Source: an uncultured Lachnospiraceae bacterium
GTDB taxonomy: Bacteria > Bacillota > Clostridia > Lachnospirales > Lachnospiraceae
Reading direction: 5' to 3'
DNA length: 19,664 bases
Assembly (NCBI GenBank): GCA_910586955.1
Contig: CAJUMM010000051.1
Span: 1 to 19,664 of the forward strand
This document shows, one piece after another, positions 1-8,328 of the stretch. Made by a program: the position numbers and the translations under genes. Below the pieces are notes generated by a model. That model saw only the letters and a list, made by a program, of their open reading frames with translations, was not told the origin of the DNA and searched no databases. Position 1 is the stretch's first letter, and every line of letters begins with the position of its first letter.

Positions 1-480
1 CTGGGGTATTTCCTGTCCCAGCCCATGGAGCTTTTGAAGATTCTGGCCAATACCCTCAGTGATAAGACTTCCTTTTACCTGGAGTCCCTGGTGGGACAGA
101 AGATGGGCTGGGTGGAGATTGAGATTGCGGAGCTGATTCCCATGCTGTTCCTGCTTCTTCTGGTTCTCTCGGTTTTTAAGACCCGGGAGGAGCCCTTGTA
201 TGTGAAGACCTGGCAGAAGTGCTGGATATCCCTGGTCTGTCTGGCCTGCACGGGGATTATCCTGGCGGGAATGCTCCTGACCTGGACGCCTAAGGATCAC
301 ATTTCCATTGAGGGCGTACAGGGACGCTACTTTATTCCCTTTATGCCGGCCCTGTTCCTGGTTGGGCGGAACGCCCGTCTCATGTACGAAAAGCCTGTGG
401 AGCGGGGACTGATGTATGCGGGGTTTGTGGGGCAGCTGTTGACGGTGATGTATCTGATCAAAGCGGTGCTGGTGCTTTAG
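1..480 (+). CDS. DUF2142-like membrane protein, C-terminal part (5' truncated)
   Basis: The reading frame is open from the first base of the window, so the gene begins upstream; an in-frame ATG at 25 is internal and has no clear ribosome binding site. The 159 visible residues contain at least three hydrophobic segments, and the sequence EGVQGRYFIPFMPAL about 50 residues from the end resembles the QGRYF-P-P signature at the C-terminal end of DUF2142 proteins. These are multi-spanning membrane proteins of about 450-600 residues found in polysaccharide loci and probably of GT-C fold; their reaction is unknown. The stop is 12 bases before the flippase gene, whose ribosome binding site overlaps it, so the two are probably co-transcribed. 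The family call rests on the C-terminal motif and context, since the N-terminal catalytic region lies outside the window. Confidence 0.75.
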   Translation: MGYFLSQPMELLKILANTLSDKTSFYLESLVGQKMGWVEIEIAELIPMLFLLLLVLSVFKTREEPLYVKTWQKCWISLVCLACTGIILAGMLLTWTPKDHISIEGVQGRYFIPFMPALFLVGRNARLMYEKPVERGLMYAGFVGQLLTVMYLIKAVLVL

Positions 481-492
481 GAGAATCATAAA

Positions 493-2016
493 ATGAACAA
501 GAAACGGATTGCGATCAATATGACGGCCCAGCTCCTTGCCTTTGCCGTAAATATGCTGCTGGGCTTCGTCCTGCTTCCTGTGATTGACCGCATGATTCCC
601 AATGCCTACGGGTTTACGGATATTGCGAACAAATTTGTACAGGCGGCCCAGATTGTGGTTTCGGCTTTAAATACCATGGCAAGCCGCTTTATCACCGTAC
701 ACATTCACCGGGGAGACCGGAAGGAGGCCAATGAATACTTTTCTTCCGTCTTTTACGCCAATGTGCTGATGGCTCTGGTGTTTCTGGTTCCGGCTCTCTT
801 TGTAGTGGTGTATCTGGGCCGTATTTTCCAGGTTCCGGCCCAGGCAAGCCTGCCGGACGTACAGATGCTCTTCTTCTTTACCTTTCTTAATTTCCTGATC
901 AGCATCACCACCTCCGTCTTCGGCATCGCCCCCTACAGCAAGGATCGGCTGGAACTGACCTCCGTTGCTACGATCCTGGGGGAAGTGATACGGCTGGCCT
1001 TTCTTCTGGCGGCTTACTGCTTTTTCCGTCCTTATCTCTGGTATGTGGGCTGTGCCTCTGTGGCGTCCACTGCCATTCAGGCGGGGGTAAATCTGTATTT
1101 TACCAGGAAGCTTCTGCCGGAAATGAAAGTGAAGCGGAAGAATTTCCGCTGGGCCAAGGTAAAAGAGCTGGTGTCTCTGGGAGCCTGGAATTCCGTAACC
1201 AGGCTTGGGCAGCTTCTCCTGGACGGCCTGAATACGTCCATCGCTAATATTATGATCAGTGCGGCGGCCATGACCACCATCTCCGTTTCTACCCAGGTGA
1301 CTACGGTGATCAATACCCTTATGGGGACCATTGCCGGAGTCTTCAATCCTCAGATGATTATCGCCTATGCCAAAGAGGATAAAAGGCAGCTTCTGGATAT
1401 TATTTCCAGTGCGGATCGGATTATGATATTTATTATCAGTATTCCCATTGCCTTTGTAACCGTCTTTGGTAAAGCCTTCTTCCGCCTCTGGATTGGAGGT
1501 ACCCAGGATCCGGAGGTTCTGTATATCCTGGCTATGCTGAGCATGGGGACACTCTTTGTCAGTGCCAGCATCCAGGTATTGTACCATGTATTTTTGATTA
1601 CGAAACGGGTAAAGCTCAATTCTGTAGTGATACTTTTAAGCGGAATCCTTACTACGGCTACGGTATTTTTTCTGCTGGAGCGCACGGAACTGGGGGTTTA
1701 CGCTATTGCCGGTTCCAGCGCCGTCTACGGGATTATACGGAACCTTATTTTTACCCCCATCTATGCGGCCCGCTGTCTTCAGGTGAAATGGTATACCTTC
1801 TACGGGGATATTCTGCTGGGGCTGGTTTCCATCGGGGCCGTATGCCTGGCAGCCCTGCCTTTTTCGCTTTTCCTTGAGATTGACAGCTGGTTTGCGCTTC
1901 TGGGTGCAGGTGCAGGTGCAGGGGTTCTGGCCCTGGTGGTAAATTTCTTTGTTGTCCTGGGAAGGAGAGAGCGGCAGATGGTTTTGGAACAGGTTAAGAA
2001 CAGGCTTCACCGCTAG
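493..2016 (+). CDS. Wzx-like polysaccharide/oligosaccharide flippase
   Basis: This 507-residue protein is very hydrophobic, with about 12-14 predicted membrane segments along its length, the size and pattern of MOP-superfamily (PST/MATE-like) flippases. The N-terminus has the usual form: a short basic stretch, then a first helix with NMLLGFVLLPVIDR, followed by a long loop with SRFITVHIHRGD. Such proteins move undecaprenyl-diphosphate-linked repeat units from the inner to the outer face of the cytoplasmic membrane. The ATG at 493 follows AGGAGA at 479-484. The gene sits between the DUF2142 end and three glycosyltransferases in the same direction, consistent with an export step for the glycan made by this locus. 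The substrate cannot be read from the sequence. A short GGTGCA hexanucleotide triplication at 1903-1920 encodes a GAGAGAG run in a late membrane segment. Confidence 0.9.
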   Translation: MNKKRIAINMTAQLLAFAVNMLLGFVLLPVIDRMIPNAYGFTDIANKFVQAAQIVVSALNTMASRFITVHIHRGDRKEANEYFSSVFYANVLMALVFLVPALFVVVYLGRIFQVPAQASLPDVQMLFFFTFLNFLISITTSVFGIAPYSKDRLELTSVATILGEVIRLAFLLAAYCFFRPYLWYVGCASVASTAIQAGVNLYFTRKLLPEMKVKRKNFRWAKVKELVSLGAWNSVTRLGQLLLDGLNTSIANIMISAAAMTTISVSTQVTTVINTLMGTIAGVFNPQMIIAYAKEDKRQLLDIISSADRIMIFIISIPIAFVTVFGKAFFRLWIGGTQDPEVLYILAMLSMGTLFVSASIQVLYHVFLITKRVKLNSVVILLSGILTTATVFFLLERTELGVYAIAGSSAVYGIIRNLIFTPIYAARCLQVKWYTFYGDILLGLVSIGAVCLAALPFSLFLEIDSWFALLGAGAGAGVLALVVNFFVVLGRRERQMVLEQVKNRLHR

Positions 2017-2040
2017 GGGAAGCCGGACAGGGAGGACCCT

Positions 2041-3039
2041 TTGATCAGTGTAATTGTACCGGTCTATAAAAGTGAAGAGACGCTCCCCCGGTGTGTGGAG
2101 TCTCTTAGAAAGCAGACGGAAAGGGATATAGAGATTCTTCTGGTGGAGGACGGTTCCCCGGACGGATGTCCGGAGCTCTGTGACAGGCTTGCGGGGGAAG
2201 ATCCCCGGATCCGGGTGATCCACAAGGAGAACGGCGGCGTCTCTTCTGCCCGGAATGCAGGAATCAGGGAGGCCCGGGGAGAATATCTCTTATTTGTGGA
2301 CAGTGATGACTTTGTGGAGGAGCAAATGGCGGAGAGGCTTCTGGGGGCCATGGGATCCGGGGATTTGGCTGTCTGCGGTTTCCACCATCATTATGTGGGA
2401 AGAGATGTCCTTAAGATTCCGGCGGAGGCAGAGGAAACGGCCGGGGAGCAGTTCTTGCGGCTTTACGGCCAGGGATATCTGAATATGCCCTGGAATAAAC
2501 TGTACCGCAGGGAATTGGCGGGAACCTTTGATGAGAGCTTAAGCCTGGGGGAAGATCTGCTTTTTAACCTGGATTATCTGCGGCGGGGGAAGAGGATCGC
2601 CCTGGCGGGCGGGGCCCTTTACCACTATATCCAAGAGGATGAGGGAAATACCCTGTCCAGCCGGAAACGGGAGGACAAGCTGGAGCTTGCCAAACTGGTC
2701 TGGCGGGAGGCCGGGGGGTTTTACCGGGATCTTACGGGGCAGGAGGATGAGAGCGGGATTATCAATGCTCGCTTGGTTCAGGAAGTCCTGGATGATGCGG
2801 AGAGCCTGCCCTTTGACCGGGAGCGGTCCTATGGGGACAAGCTGGCCAGACTTCAGGTATACTGCCGGGATGAAGAGATCCGGCAGGCCGGCCGGAATGC
2901 GGCCCTGGGGCAGTGGGACTACCGGACGATTCATTTCTGGCTGCGCCGGGGACATGTCCGCACGGCCTATCTGTTGTGCGTTCTTAGGGCCCAGGCGGTA
3001 AAAGTGCTTCGGGCTGTCCGGGGAAGGGAAAGGGTGTAG
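2041..3039 (+). CDS. Family 2 glycosyltransferase (first of three)
   Basis: This 332-residue protein has a GT-A domain of the GT2 family (Pfam Glycos_transf_2) at its N-terminus: VIVPVYK near residues 4-10, the nucleotide-binding VEDGSPDG around 35-42, SSARNAG at 68-74 and the metal-binding DSDD at 87-90. The acceptor-side GEDLLF around residue 178 supplies the expected ED catalytic base. It would transfer an activated sugar to a lipid-linked acceptor at the inner membrane face; sugar and acceptor cannot be predicted. The start is TTG at 2041, preceded by GGGAGGA at about 2029-2035; no ATG fits the conserved N-terminus. It lies 24 bases after the flippase gene and 3 bases before the next glycosyltransferase, in one apparent operon. 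Confidence 0.9.
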   Translation: MISVIVPVYKSEETLPRCVESLRKQTERDIEILLVEDGSPDGCPELCDRLAGEDPRIRVIHKENGGVSSARNAGIREARGEYLLFVDSDDFVEEQMAERLLGAMGSGDLAVCGFHHHYVGRDVLKIPAEAEETAGEQFLRLYGQGYLNMPWNKLYRRELAGTFDESLSLGEDLLFNLDYLRRGKRIALAGGALYHYIQEDEGNTLSSRKREDKLELAKLVWREAGGFYRDLTGQEDESGIINARLVQEVLDDAESLPFDRERSYGDKLARLQVYCRDEEIRQAGRNAALGQWDYRTIHFWLRRGHVRTAYLLCVLRAQAVKVLRAVRGRERV

Positions 3040-3042
3040 GGT

Positions 3043-4017
3043 ATGAAAGATTTGATTTCGGTGATTATTCCCGTTTACCGGGTGGAAGCATACCTAAGGC
3101 GCTGTGTGGATTCCGTGCTGGCCCAGACCTATGACAATCTGGAGATTCTTCTGGTGGACGATGGTTCCGACGACGGCTGCCCCGGCATCTGCGACGCTTA
3201 TGCCCAAAAGGACAGGCGGGTCCAGGTGATTCATCAGGAGAACCGGGGACTTTCGGGAGCCCGCAATGCGGGCATTGACCGTGCCAAGGGGAATTATCTG
3301 GTCTTTGCAGACTCGGACGATTACCTGGCACCGGAGTTTGTAGAGAGGCTGTACCGGGCCTGCCTGGATACAGGGAGCGATTTAGCCCTGTGCCGCTTTG
3401 CCTATGTGAAAGGGGAAGCCATCCCCCGGGCCGGCGGGGGAGAGATTGAAGTCTTAACCGGGCGCCAGATGCAGGCCCGGCTCTGTGAGCCGGAGGGGGT
3501 CTACTATGTGGTGGCTTGGAACAAGCTTTACAGACGGGAATTGTTTGAGGGTATCCGCTATCCGGAGGGCCGGATTCATGAGGATGAGGCCACTACCTAC
3601 CGGATTTTCCACAGAGCCAGGAAGGGAGCTTATGTGGACGAGGCCCTGTATGGATATTTTGTGTCTCCGGCCAGCATTACCAGGGGGTTTAATCCCAGGC
3701 GGACGGACTGGGTGACTGCCATGGAGGAGCGGATCGATTTCTATGAGCAGGAGGGCTACAAGGAGCTGATGGTTCCGGCCCTTAAGTATCTGGCGGACAG
3801 CAGCATCCATATCTACCTGGAAAGGCAGGATTTTCTGGGAGAGGGAAAAAAGGAACAGAAGCATATCCGGGAACTGATCCGAAAGGGCCTTGTCCGGGTA
3901 AAGCCCTACGGGAAGTTTCCCCTGCGCACCCGGATGGGCTACCGGCTGTTTCTGGCTTGTCCGGGATTGTACCGGAAATTATTGAATCGGGTGATGAGTG
4001 AGAGTGGAAAACAATAA
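3043..4017 (+). CDS. Family 2 glycosyltransferase (second of three)
   Basis: This 324-residue protein is a GT2 transferase with IIPVYRVEAYL at residues 8-18, LVDDGSDDG at 37-45, SGARNAG at 71-77 and DSDDYL at 90-95. IHEDEATTYRIF near residue 182 carries the acidic catalytic-base region. The C-terminal third is basic and has no predicted membrane span, so it probably acts as a peripheral cytoplasmic enzyme. The ATG at 3043 comes 3 bases after the previous stop, and the end of the previous gene carries purine-rich Shine-Dalgarno-like sequence (GGGAAAGGG). Its last 20 bases overlap the start of the third glycosyltransferase, which points to translational coupling. It resembles its neighbours in layout, so the three may come from old duplications. 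Donor and acceptor are unknown. Confidence 0.9.
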   Translation: MKDLISVIIPVYRVEAYLRRCVDSVLAQTYDNLEILLVDDGSDDGCPGICDAYAQKDRRVQVIHQENRGLSGARNAGIDRAKGNYLVFADSDDYLAPEFVERLYRACLDTGSDLALCRFAYVKGEAIPRAGGGEIEVLTGRQMQARLCEPEGVYYVVAWNKLYRRELFEGIRYPEGRIHEDEATTYRIFHRARKGAYVDEALYGYFVSPASITRGFNPRRTDWVTAMEERIDFYEQEGYKELMVPALKYLADSSIHIYLERQDFLGEGKKEQKHIRELIRKGLVRVKPYGKFPLRTRMGYRLFLACPGLYRKLLNRVMSESGKQ

Positions 4018-5077
4018 GAACGGAATTACCGTAGTGGTTCCCGTGTACAATGTAAAACCTTATCTGGAACGCTGTGTGGACAGCCTTCTGGCCCAGACGG
4101 CAAAAAATCTGGAGATTATTCTGGTGGACGACGGCTCCACCGACGGCTCCGGAGATATCTGTGACCGGTACGCAGGGCGGGAGGGCCGGATCCGGGTACA
4201 TCATAAGGAGAACGGAGGCCTGACCTCTGCCTGGAAGGCGGGAGTGGAGCTGGCGGGAGGCGCTTATGTAGGCTTTGTGGACAGCGACGACTGGGTGGAC
4301 CCGGATATGTATGAGCGCATGGGAGAGCTTGCCCGGCGGGAAGATGCAGACCTGGTGGTGTGCGGCCTGGTCTTTGACTTTGAAGATCCCAAAATCCCCA
4401 GGCGGGAGGAGATTTCCAATTTCAAAAGGGAAGTGTATGACCGGAAAGCCCTGGAAGAATTATTTCCGGTGCTGATAAACGACGGCTATTTCTTCGGCAG
4501 GACCCTCCAGCCTGCCCGGGTGACGAAGCTGTTCCGGAGGGAACTGCTTTTGGATAATATGAAATACTGCCAAAATGAGGTGGCTCTGGGAGAGGATATG
4601 CAGATCACCTTTCCCGTACTTCTGGACACCCGGAAGCTCTGCGTGATTCCGGGGTTTTATCCCTATCACTACTGGATCAATGCCAAGTCTATTACGGGAA
4701 AATATGACGGCGCTTATATGGAGAAGGTGCGGCTTCTTTCCGGGCGTTTAGATGCTATCAGCCGGGAGAAAGGCGTCTATGACTTCGGACCCCAGATACG
4801 CAATGATTTCCTGAGCATGACGGTTCTGGCGGTGAAAAACGAGATTTACCGGAACTACCGGGCCGGAAGGAAGGCGGTTACGGCCAACGTGGCGGCTGTC
4901 TGTGAGTCGCCGGATGTGCGGGAGGCCCTGGAGCACCATACCATGGATAAATTGTCCTTCTCTATCCGTATTTATCTTTGGCTTATGAGAAAGGGACATT
5001 ACAATCTTTGCTACTGGCTGGTACTGGTGTTTTTCAAGGTAAATTACTATCTGGGGAGAGAATATAAGAGACAGTAG
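3998..5077 (+). CDS. Family 2 glycosyltransferase (third of three)
   Basis: This protein of about 359 residues is a GT2 transferase: VVVPVYNVKPYL near residues 12-23, LVDDGSTDGS at 42-51, the metal-binding DSDDWVDP at 95-102, and ALGEDMQITF further on as the catalytic-base region. The segment that reads S-A-R-N-A-G in the two upstream paralogs is TSAWKAG here, a variant within the family. The start is GTG at 3998, with GTG at 4004 as an alternative; both lie inside the end of the upstream gene and neither has a strong ribosome binding site, so expression is probably coupled to upstream translation. This is the last gene of the first + strand operon; a terminator hairpin follows 9 bases after the stop. 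Sugar specificity cannot be predicted. Confidence 0.88.
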   Translation: MRVENNKNGITVVVPVYNVKPYLERCVDSLLAQTAKNLEIILVDDGSTDGSGDICDRYAGREGRIRVHHKENGGLTSAWKAGVELAGGAYVGFVDSDDWVDPDMYERMGELARREDADLVVCGLVFDFEDPKIPRREEISNFKREVYDRKALEELFPVLINDGYFFGRTLQPARVTKLFRRELLLDNMKYCQNEVALGEDMQITFPVLLDTRKLCVIPGFYPYHYWINAKSITGKYDGAYMEKVRLLSGRLDAISREKGVYDFGPQIRNDFLSMTVLAVKNEIYRNYRAGRKAVTANVAAVCESPDVREALEHHTMDKLSFSIRIYLWLMRKGHYNLCYWLVLVFFKVNYYLGREYKRQ

Positions 5078-5086
5078 GGCATAGAG

Positions 5087-5145
5087 AAGGAGCTTTTGCA
5101 GACAGACCTGCGGCCTGTTGGCAGAAGCTCCTTTGCTGTTTTAAA
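5087..5145 (+). terminator. Rho-independent terminator after the first glycosyltransferase operon
   Basis: AAGGAGCTTTTGC at 5087-5099 pairs with GCAGAAGCTCCTT at 5121-5133, giving a 13-bp stem with one G-U wobble and an inner loop that can form a small second stem (ACAG/CTGT). TTTGCTGTTTTAAAATTATTTA follows as an interrupted T tract. It lies between convergent genes, so it may also end the - strand ABC operon, but the T tract in that direction (TTCTCT) is poor. Confidence 0.8.
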
Positions 5146-5150
5146 ATTAT

Positions 5151-5951
5151 TTATTCGGAAAGCAGAATCCGGTCGTTATCCAGATCCCGTCCGGTTCCCG
5201 CCCGGAAGCGGTTTAAGAGATCTTCCACCGTAAGTCCGGAGCGCTCCTGTCCGCCCACGTCCAGGACGATATTTCCGTCCGCCATCAGGAGGGTGCGGTT
5301 TCCAAGCTCCAGGGCCTGGCGCATATTGTGGGTGATCATCATGCAGGTAATATGGTCCTTGGCCACGATATCCCGGGTGAGCTTTAAGACTTTTTCTGCC
5401 GTTCCCGGGTCCAGGGCAGCCGTATGTTCATCCAGAAGGAGAATCTTGGGGGGCACCATGGTAGCCATCAGAAGGGTAAGGGCCTGGCGCTGTCCGCCGG
5501 AGAGAAGTCCTACGGGCTGTTTCATCCGGTCTTCCAGCCCCATATCCAGAAGGGAAAGCTTTTCCCGGAAAACTGCCTGGTCCTTTTTGGAAATGCGGCT
5601 GAAGGGGGAGGTGTTTCCCACGGTGCGCAGGTAGGCCAGGGCCAGGTTTTCCTCAATGGTCATGGAGGGGGCAGTGCCCCGCATGGGATCCTGGAACAGA
5701 CGGCCGATGACGCGGCTGCGCTTGTATTCCGGCACAAAGGTGATATCGCGGCCGTCCAGGGAAATGGAACCTTCATCTACGTAGAAGGCGCCGGCGACGG
5801 CATTGAAGAGGGTAGATTTGCCAGCCCCGTTGGAGCCGATAATGGTCACGAAGTCCCCGGGCTCCAGGTGGAGGGACAGGCCGGAGACGGCCGTCTTGGC
5901 GTTGACGGTCCCCGGATTAAAGGTTTTGGAAATGGAACGTATATCCAGCAC
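5151..5951 (-). CDS. ABC transporter ATP-binding protein (TrpXYZ-like importer)
   Basis: This 266-residue ATPase has all the nucleotide-binding motifs: Walker A GSNGAGKST at residues 39-47, Q-loop FQDP at 86-89, signature LSGGQ at 150-154, Walker B ILLLDE at 170-175 and the switch histidine in ITHN near 208. It resembles the COG1101 ATPases that work with COG4120 permeases and COG2984 binding proteins in amino acid uptake. The start is taken as GTG at 5951: AAAGGAGGG lies just upstream (5960-5968) inside the permease end, and the conserved N-terminus LDIRSISKTF begins there. The frame stays open upstream to 6308, but that part only overlaps the permease gene. The permease stop is 2 bases before this start, so the genes are coupled. 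It is the last gene of the T-box operon. Confidence 0.93.
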   Translation of the reverse strand: MLDIRSISKTFNPGTVNAKTAVSGLSLHLEPGDFVTIIGSNGAGKSTLFNAVAGAFYVDEGSISLDGRDITFVPEYKRSRVIGRLFQDPMRGTAPSMTIEENLALAYLRTVGNTSPFSRISKKDQAVFREKLSLLDMGLEDRMKQPVGLLSGGQRQALTLLMATMVPPKILLLDEHTAALDPGTAEKVLKLTRDIVAKDHITCMMITHNMRQALELGNRTLLMADGNIVLDVGGQERSGLTVEDLLNRFRAGTGRDLDNDRILLSE

Positions 5952-5953
5952 GG

Positions 5954-6862
5954 TCAGTTCCCTCCTTTCTGGGCGGCGGCCATTTTCCGTTTCTGGAAGG
6001 CAGCCCAGTCCTTGATGGCAGGAAACGCGATAGCCAGGGCTACCACAATGGCAGTTACCAGTTTCAGGCCCTGTACGGGCATGATTTTCGTGTAAAGTAC
6101 AATGGCATAGATAACCCGGTAGATAATGGATCCCACCACGGCAGCGAGAGCGCCTTTTATTAGGGTGCGCCGTCCCAGCACCGTCTCTCCGATGATGAGG
6201 CAGGCCAGGCCCACGACCACGATCCCGGTTCCCGCGTTGATGTCCGCGGTGTTCTGGTACTGTCCCACCATGGCTCCCGAGAGGGCGGTGAGGGCGTTGG
6301 AGATGCACAGCCCTACGGTGATGGTAAAGGCCGGGTTGATGGAAGAGGCACGCACCATATCCATGTTGTCTCCGGTGGCCCGGATGGATAATCCCAGTCT
6401 GGTCTGCAAAAAGAGTACCAGAAGGATACCCGCCAGGACCGTGAAGAGGCCTGTCAGGAGAGCCTCATACCAGGGACCGCCGATTCCGGTTTTTTGGAAC
6501 AGGGTAAAGAGGGTTTCCGTTTTCAGAAGACTTACGTTGGCGCTCCAGCCCATAGCCATAAGGTTGACGGTGTAGAGGCCCATATTGGTGACAATGCCCG
6601 CCAGGATGGAGGGAATGCCAAGCCTGGTCTGCAGGAAGGCAGTTACAAAACCGGCGGCCATTCCGGAAACCATGGCCGCCGGGACAGCCAGAAAAGGGTG
6701 GCCCGAGGCGGTCATAGTTACGGATACGGCGGCTCCCAGCACAAAACAGCCGTCAGTGGTCAGATCCGCGATATCCAGCACGCGGTAGCTTAGAAACAGC
6801 GCCATGGCAATGGGGGCATAGAGAAAGCCGAGCTCCAGGGCGGTTTGCAGAATGTACAGCAC
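5954..6862 (-). CDS. ABC transporter permease (TrpXYZ-like importer)
   Basis: This 302-residue membrane protein has about eight or nine hydrophobic segments and belongs to the BPD_transp_2 type of permease, related to branched-chain amino acid and COG4120 permeases. Family-typical motifs are YRVLDIADLTTDGCFVLGAA near residue 26 and RATGDNMDMVRASS around 168-181, a cytoplasmic loop expected to contact the ATPase. It forms the membrane channel of the importer whose other subunits are encoded on both sides. The start is GTG at 6862, with AAAGGAGC at 6871-6878 eight bases upstream. It begins 22 bases after the binding-protein stop and ends 2 bases before the ATPase start. The substrate is probably an amino acid, from the family and the T-box leader. 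Confidence 0.92.
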   Translation of the reverse strand: MLYILQTALELGFLYAPIAMALFLSYRVLDIADLTTDGCFVLGAAVSVTMTASGHPFLAVPAAMVSGMAAGFVTAFLQTRLGIPSILAGIVTNMGLYTVNLMAMGWSANVSLLKTETLFTLFQKTGIGGPWYEALLTGLFTVLAGILLVLFLQTRLGLSIRATGDNMDMVRASSINPAFTITVGLCISNALTALSGAMVGQYQNTADINAGTGIVVVGLACLIIGETVLGRRTLIKGALAAVVGSIIYRVIYAIVLYTKIMPVQGLKLVTAIVVALAIAFPAIKDWAAFQKRKMAAAQKGGN

Positions 6863-6884
6863 GGGAAAACGCTCCTTTCAAAGA

Positions 6885-7961
6885 CTAATCCTCGGTAGTT
6901 ACAACCTCTACCACTTCGCCCATTTCTTTAAACACAGAGTAGTCGATGCCAAGGGTAGCTGCAGTCTCCGTATTGACAGTGATAATGCCTCCGTCTACCA
7001 GGTAGAAATCTTCCATGCCTTCCATTCCTTCTGTGATGGCCTGGTAAGCAAGATTGGCAGTATCTGTTCCCAGATCCGTGTAGTTTACGCCGCAGGTGGT
7101 GAAAGCTCCGTTGCGGACGAAGGAATCTGCGCCTGTGTAATGGGGGATGCCTGCTTTTGCCAGATCTTCGTAGATGGCCAGCTCGGCAGACATAATTACA
7201 TTATCCGTGGGAGTGAAAACGGCATCTACCCCTTCTCCAATCAGAGCGGCGGCGGCAGCAATTACCTCATCGTTGTTGCTTGCGGTCTGTTCGGTATAAG
7301 CGATGGAATGGGCATCCAGATATTTCTTGGCATTGGCAATAGGCACTGCGGAGTTGACCTCGGAAGTGGAGTAGAGCAGTCCCACTTTGGAGATATCCGG
7401 ATTCTGTGCCAGCATCATATCAAAGATAAAGTCGGTATTCAGGGCATCGCTGGTTCCCGTTACATAGTCCATGCCGGTCATATCTGCAGATTCCGGATCA
7501 GAGATAGCCGCAAAGATTACGGGGGTCTTGGTCTCCTGTGCGCAGGTAGCCATTACCTGGCCCGCCAGGGTGGCCACGGGAATGATGGCGTCCACCTGAT
7601 CGGTAATGGCCTGATCTCCAATCTGCTTTAAGTTGGTCTGATCTCCCTGGCCGGATTGAATTTCGTATTCAATGGTTATGCCTTCGTCTGCGGCAATGCG
7701 GTCCAGCTGGGCAGCCACTGCGTTTGCAATTTCGTCTAAGGACGGGTGATCCATCTGTTTTACGATGGCGATCTTATAGGTTTTCTTTGTGCCTGCGGAA
7801 TCTGCAGGTGCATCCGTGCTGCCGTCGGCGTTTTCCTGGGTTCCCGTCTCGGTTTCAGCGGGGGCAGGGGCGTCGCTTCCCTTGGAACATCCCATCATGG
7901 ATACGGTCATTACAGCGGCACAGCCGAGAGCCAAAAGCTTCTTCAATGTGTTCTTTTTCAT
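6885..7961 (-). CDS. ABC transporter substrate-binding lipoprotein (TrpX-like)
   Basis: This 358-residue protein starts with a lipoprotein signal: basic MKKNTLKK, a hydrophobic stretch and SMMGC, with Cys25 as the likely lipidation site. A low-complexity linker rich in Ala, Pro, Glu and Thr follows to about residue 60. The mature domain, from KIAIVKQMDHPSLDEIANAV, matches the ABC_sub_bind family (COG2984, periplasmic-binding fold). Members in streptococci and clostridia are linked to tryptophan or other aromatic amino acid uptake. ATG at 7961 is preceded by AAGGAG at about 7971-7976. It is the first gene of the operon, after a T-box leader, so transcription should rise when the cognate tRNA is uncharged. 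The exact amino acid is uncertain because the specifier triplet could not be fixed. Confidence 0.92.
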   Translation of the reverse strand: MKKNTLKKLLALGCAAVMTVSMMGCSKGSDAPAPAETETGTQENADGSTDAPADSAGTKKTYKIAIVKQMDHPSLDEIANAVAAQLDRIAADEGITIEYEIQSGQGDQTNLKQIGDQAITDQVDAIIPVATLAGQVMATCAQETKTPVIFAAISDPESADMTGMDYVTGTSDALNTDFIFDMMLAQNPDISKVGLLYSTSEVNSAVPIANAKKYLDAHSIAYTEQTASNNDEVIAAAAALIGEGVDAVFTPTDNVIMSAELAIYEDLAKAGIPHYTGADSFVRNGAFTTCGVNYTDLGTDTANLAYQAITEGMEGMEDFYLVDGGIITVNTETAATLGIDYSVFKEMGEVVEVVTTED

Positions 7962-8021
7962 AATTTCAATCTCCTTTTTTATGAGTTTTCGGGTGGCAGA
8001 TGTATTTGGACTGCCTTGCCG

Positions 8022-8325
8022 GGACAGGCCAATAAAAAAAGCCTTTCTCCCACACTACATGGGACAAAAGCTTCTGCCTCTGCGATACCACCCAAATTGA
8101 CATTCCTTGTGGAATGCCCACTCGCTACACGTACCATCATACGTGCCCCGATGGATAACGGGTGGGGACCCGTCGGCTCCTACTGAAATACATTCGTTCA
8201 AAGCCGCCCTCCAAAGCCCATTCGCCGATTGCTTCGTGTCCCGATTCCACCCTCCGGGACTCTCTGTAACTCCACATTCCTCGGTTACTCTTCTTCTTCA
8301 CAGGTTTTGCATGTATTACGTTACA
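8022..8325 (-). promoter_or_regulatory. T-box riboswitch leader of the ABC importer operon
   Basis: The - strand leader contains the T-box core GGGTGGTATCGC (+ coordinates 8082-8093), close to the consensus GGGTGGNACCGC, with the TGGT bulge that binds the ACCA end of uncharged tRNA. Just downstream is a strong terminator (8034-8073) whose 5' arm would be taken up by the antiterminator. Upstream lies a stem I-like region: GAAGAGTA near 8291-8298, AGAGAG followed by GTCCCG/CGGGAC pairing around GGGTGGAA (8238-8265), and GAAC...AGTAGG (about 8179-8199). The specifier lies in this last stretch. Candidate triplets are TTC (Phe, 8185-8187), TAT (Tyr, 8188-8190), TGT (Cys, 8190-8192) and GAA (Glu), and I could not choose with certainty. 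Uncharged tRNA should permit read-through into the binding-protein gene 60 bases beyond. Confidence 0.9.
8034..8073 (-). terminator. T-box terminator hairpin
   Basis: Read on the - strand, AAGCTTTTGTCCCA (8060-8073) pairs with TGGGAGAAAGGCTT (8039-8052): 13 of 14 positions pair, including one T-G, around a 7-base loop. Seven T residues follow (8040-8034, two of them within the stem end). It is a strong intrinsic terminator placed immediately after the T-box core, as expected for tRNA-controlled antitermination. Confidence 0.9.
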
Positions 8326-8328
8326 CGT

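Noticed and set aside
667..1587. A 306-codon open frame on the - strand opposite the flippase gene.
   Set aside because: The translation is low-complexity and hydrophilic with many His, Gly and Gln, and the opposite strand encodes a clear membrane transporter.
1903..1920. Three GGTGCA hexanucleotide repeats in the flippase gene as a phase-variation site.
   Set aside because: A 6-base unit cannot shift the frame and three copies are too few; at most it varies the length of a membrane segment.
5424..6095. A 223-codon open frame on the + strand across the ABC ATPase and permease genes.
   Set aside because: It is antisense to two well-supported ABC genes and has no family features.
5952..6308. 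An N-terminal extension of the ABC ATPase frame to 6308.
   Set aside because: The extension overlaps the permease gene in another frame and has no ABC features; a GTG at 5951 with a strong ribosome binding site fits the family start.
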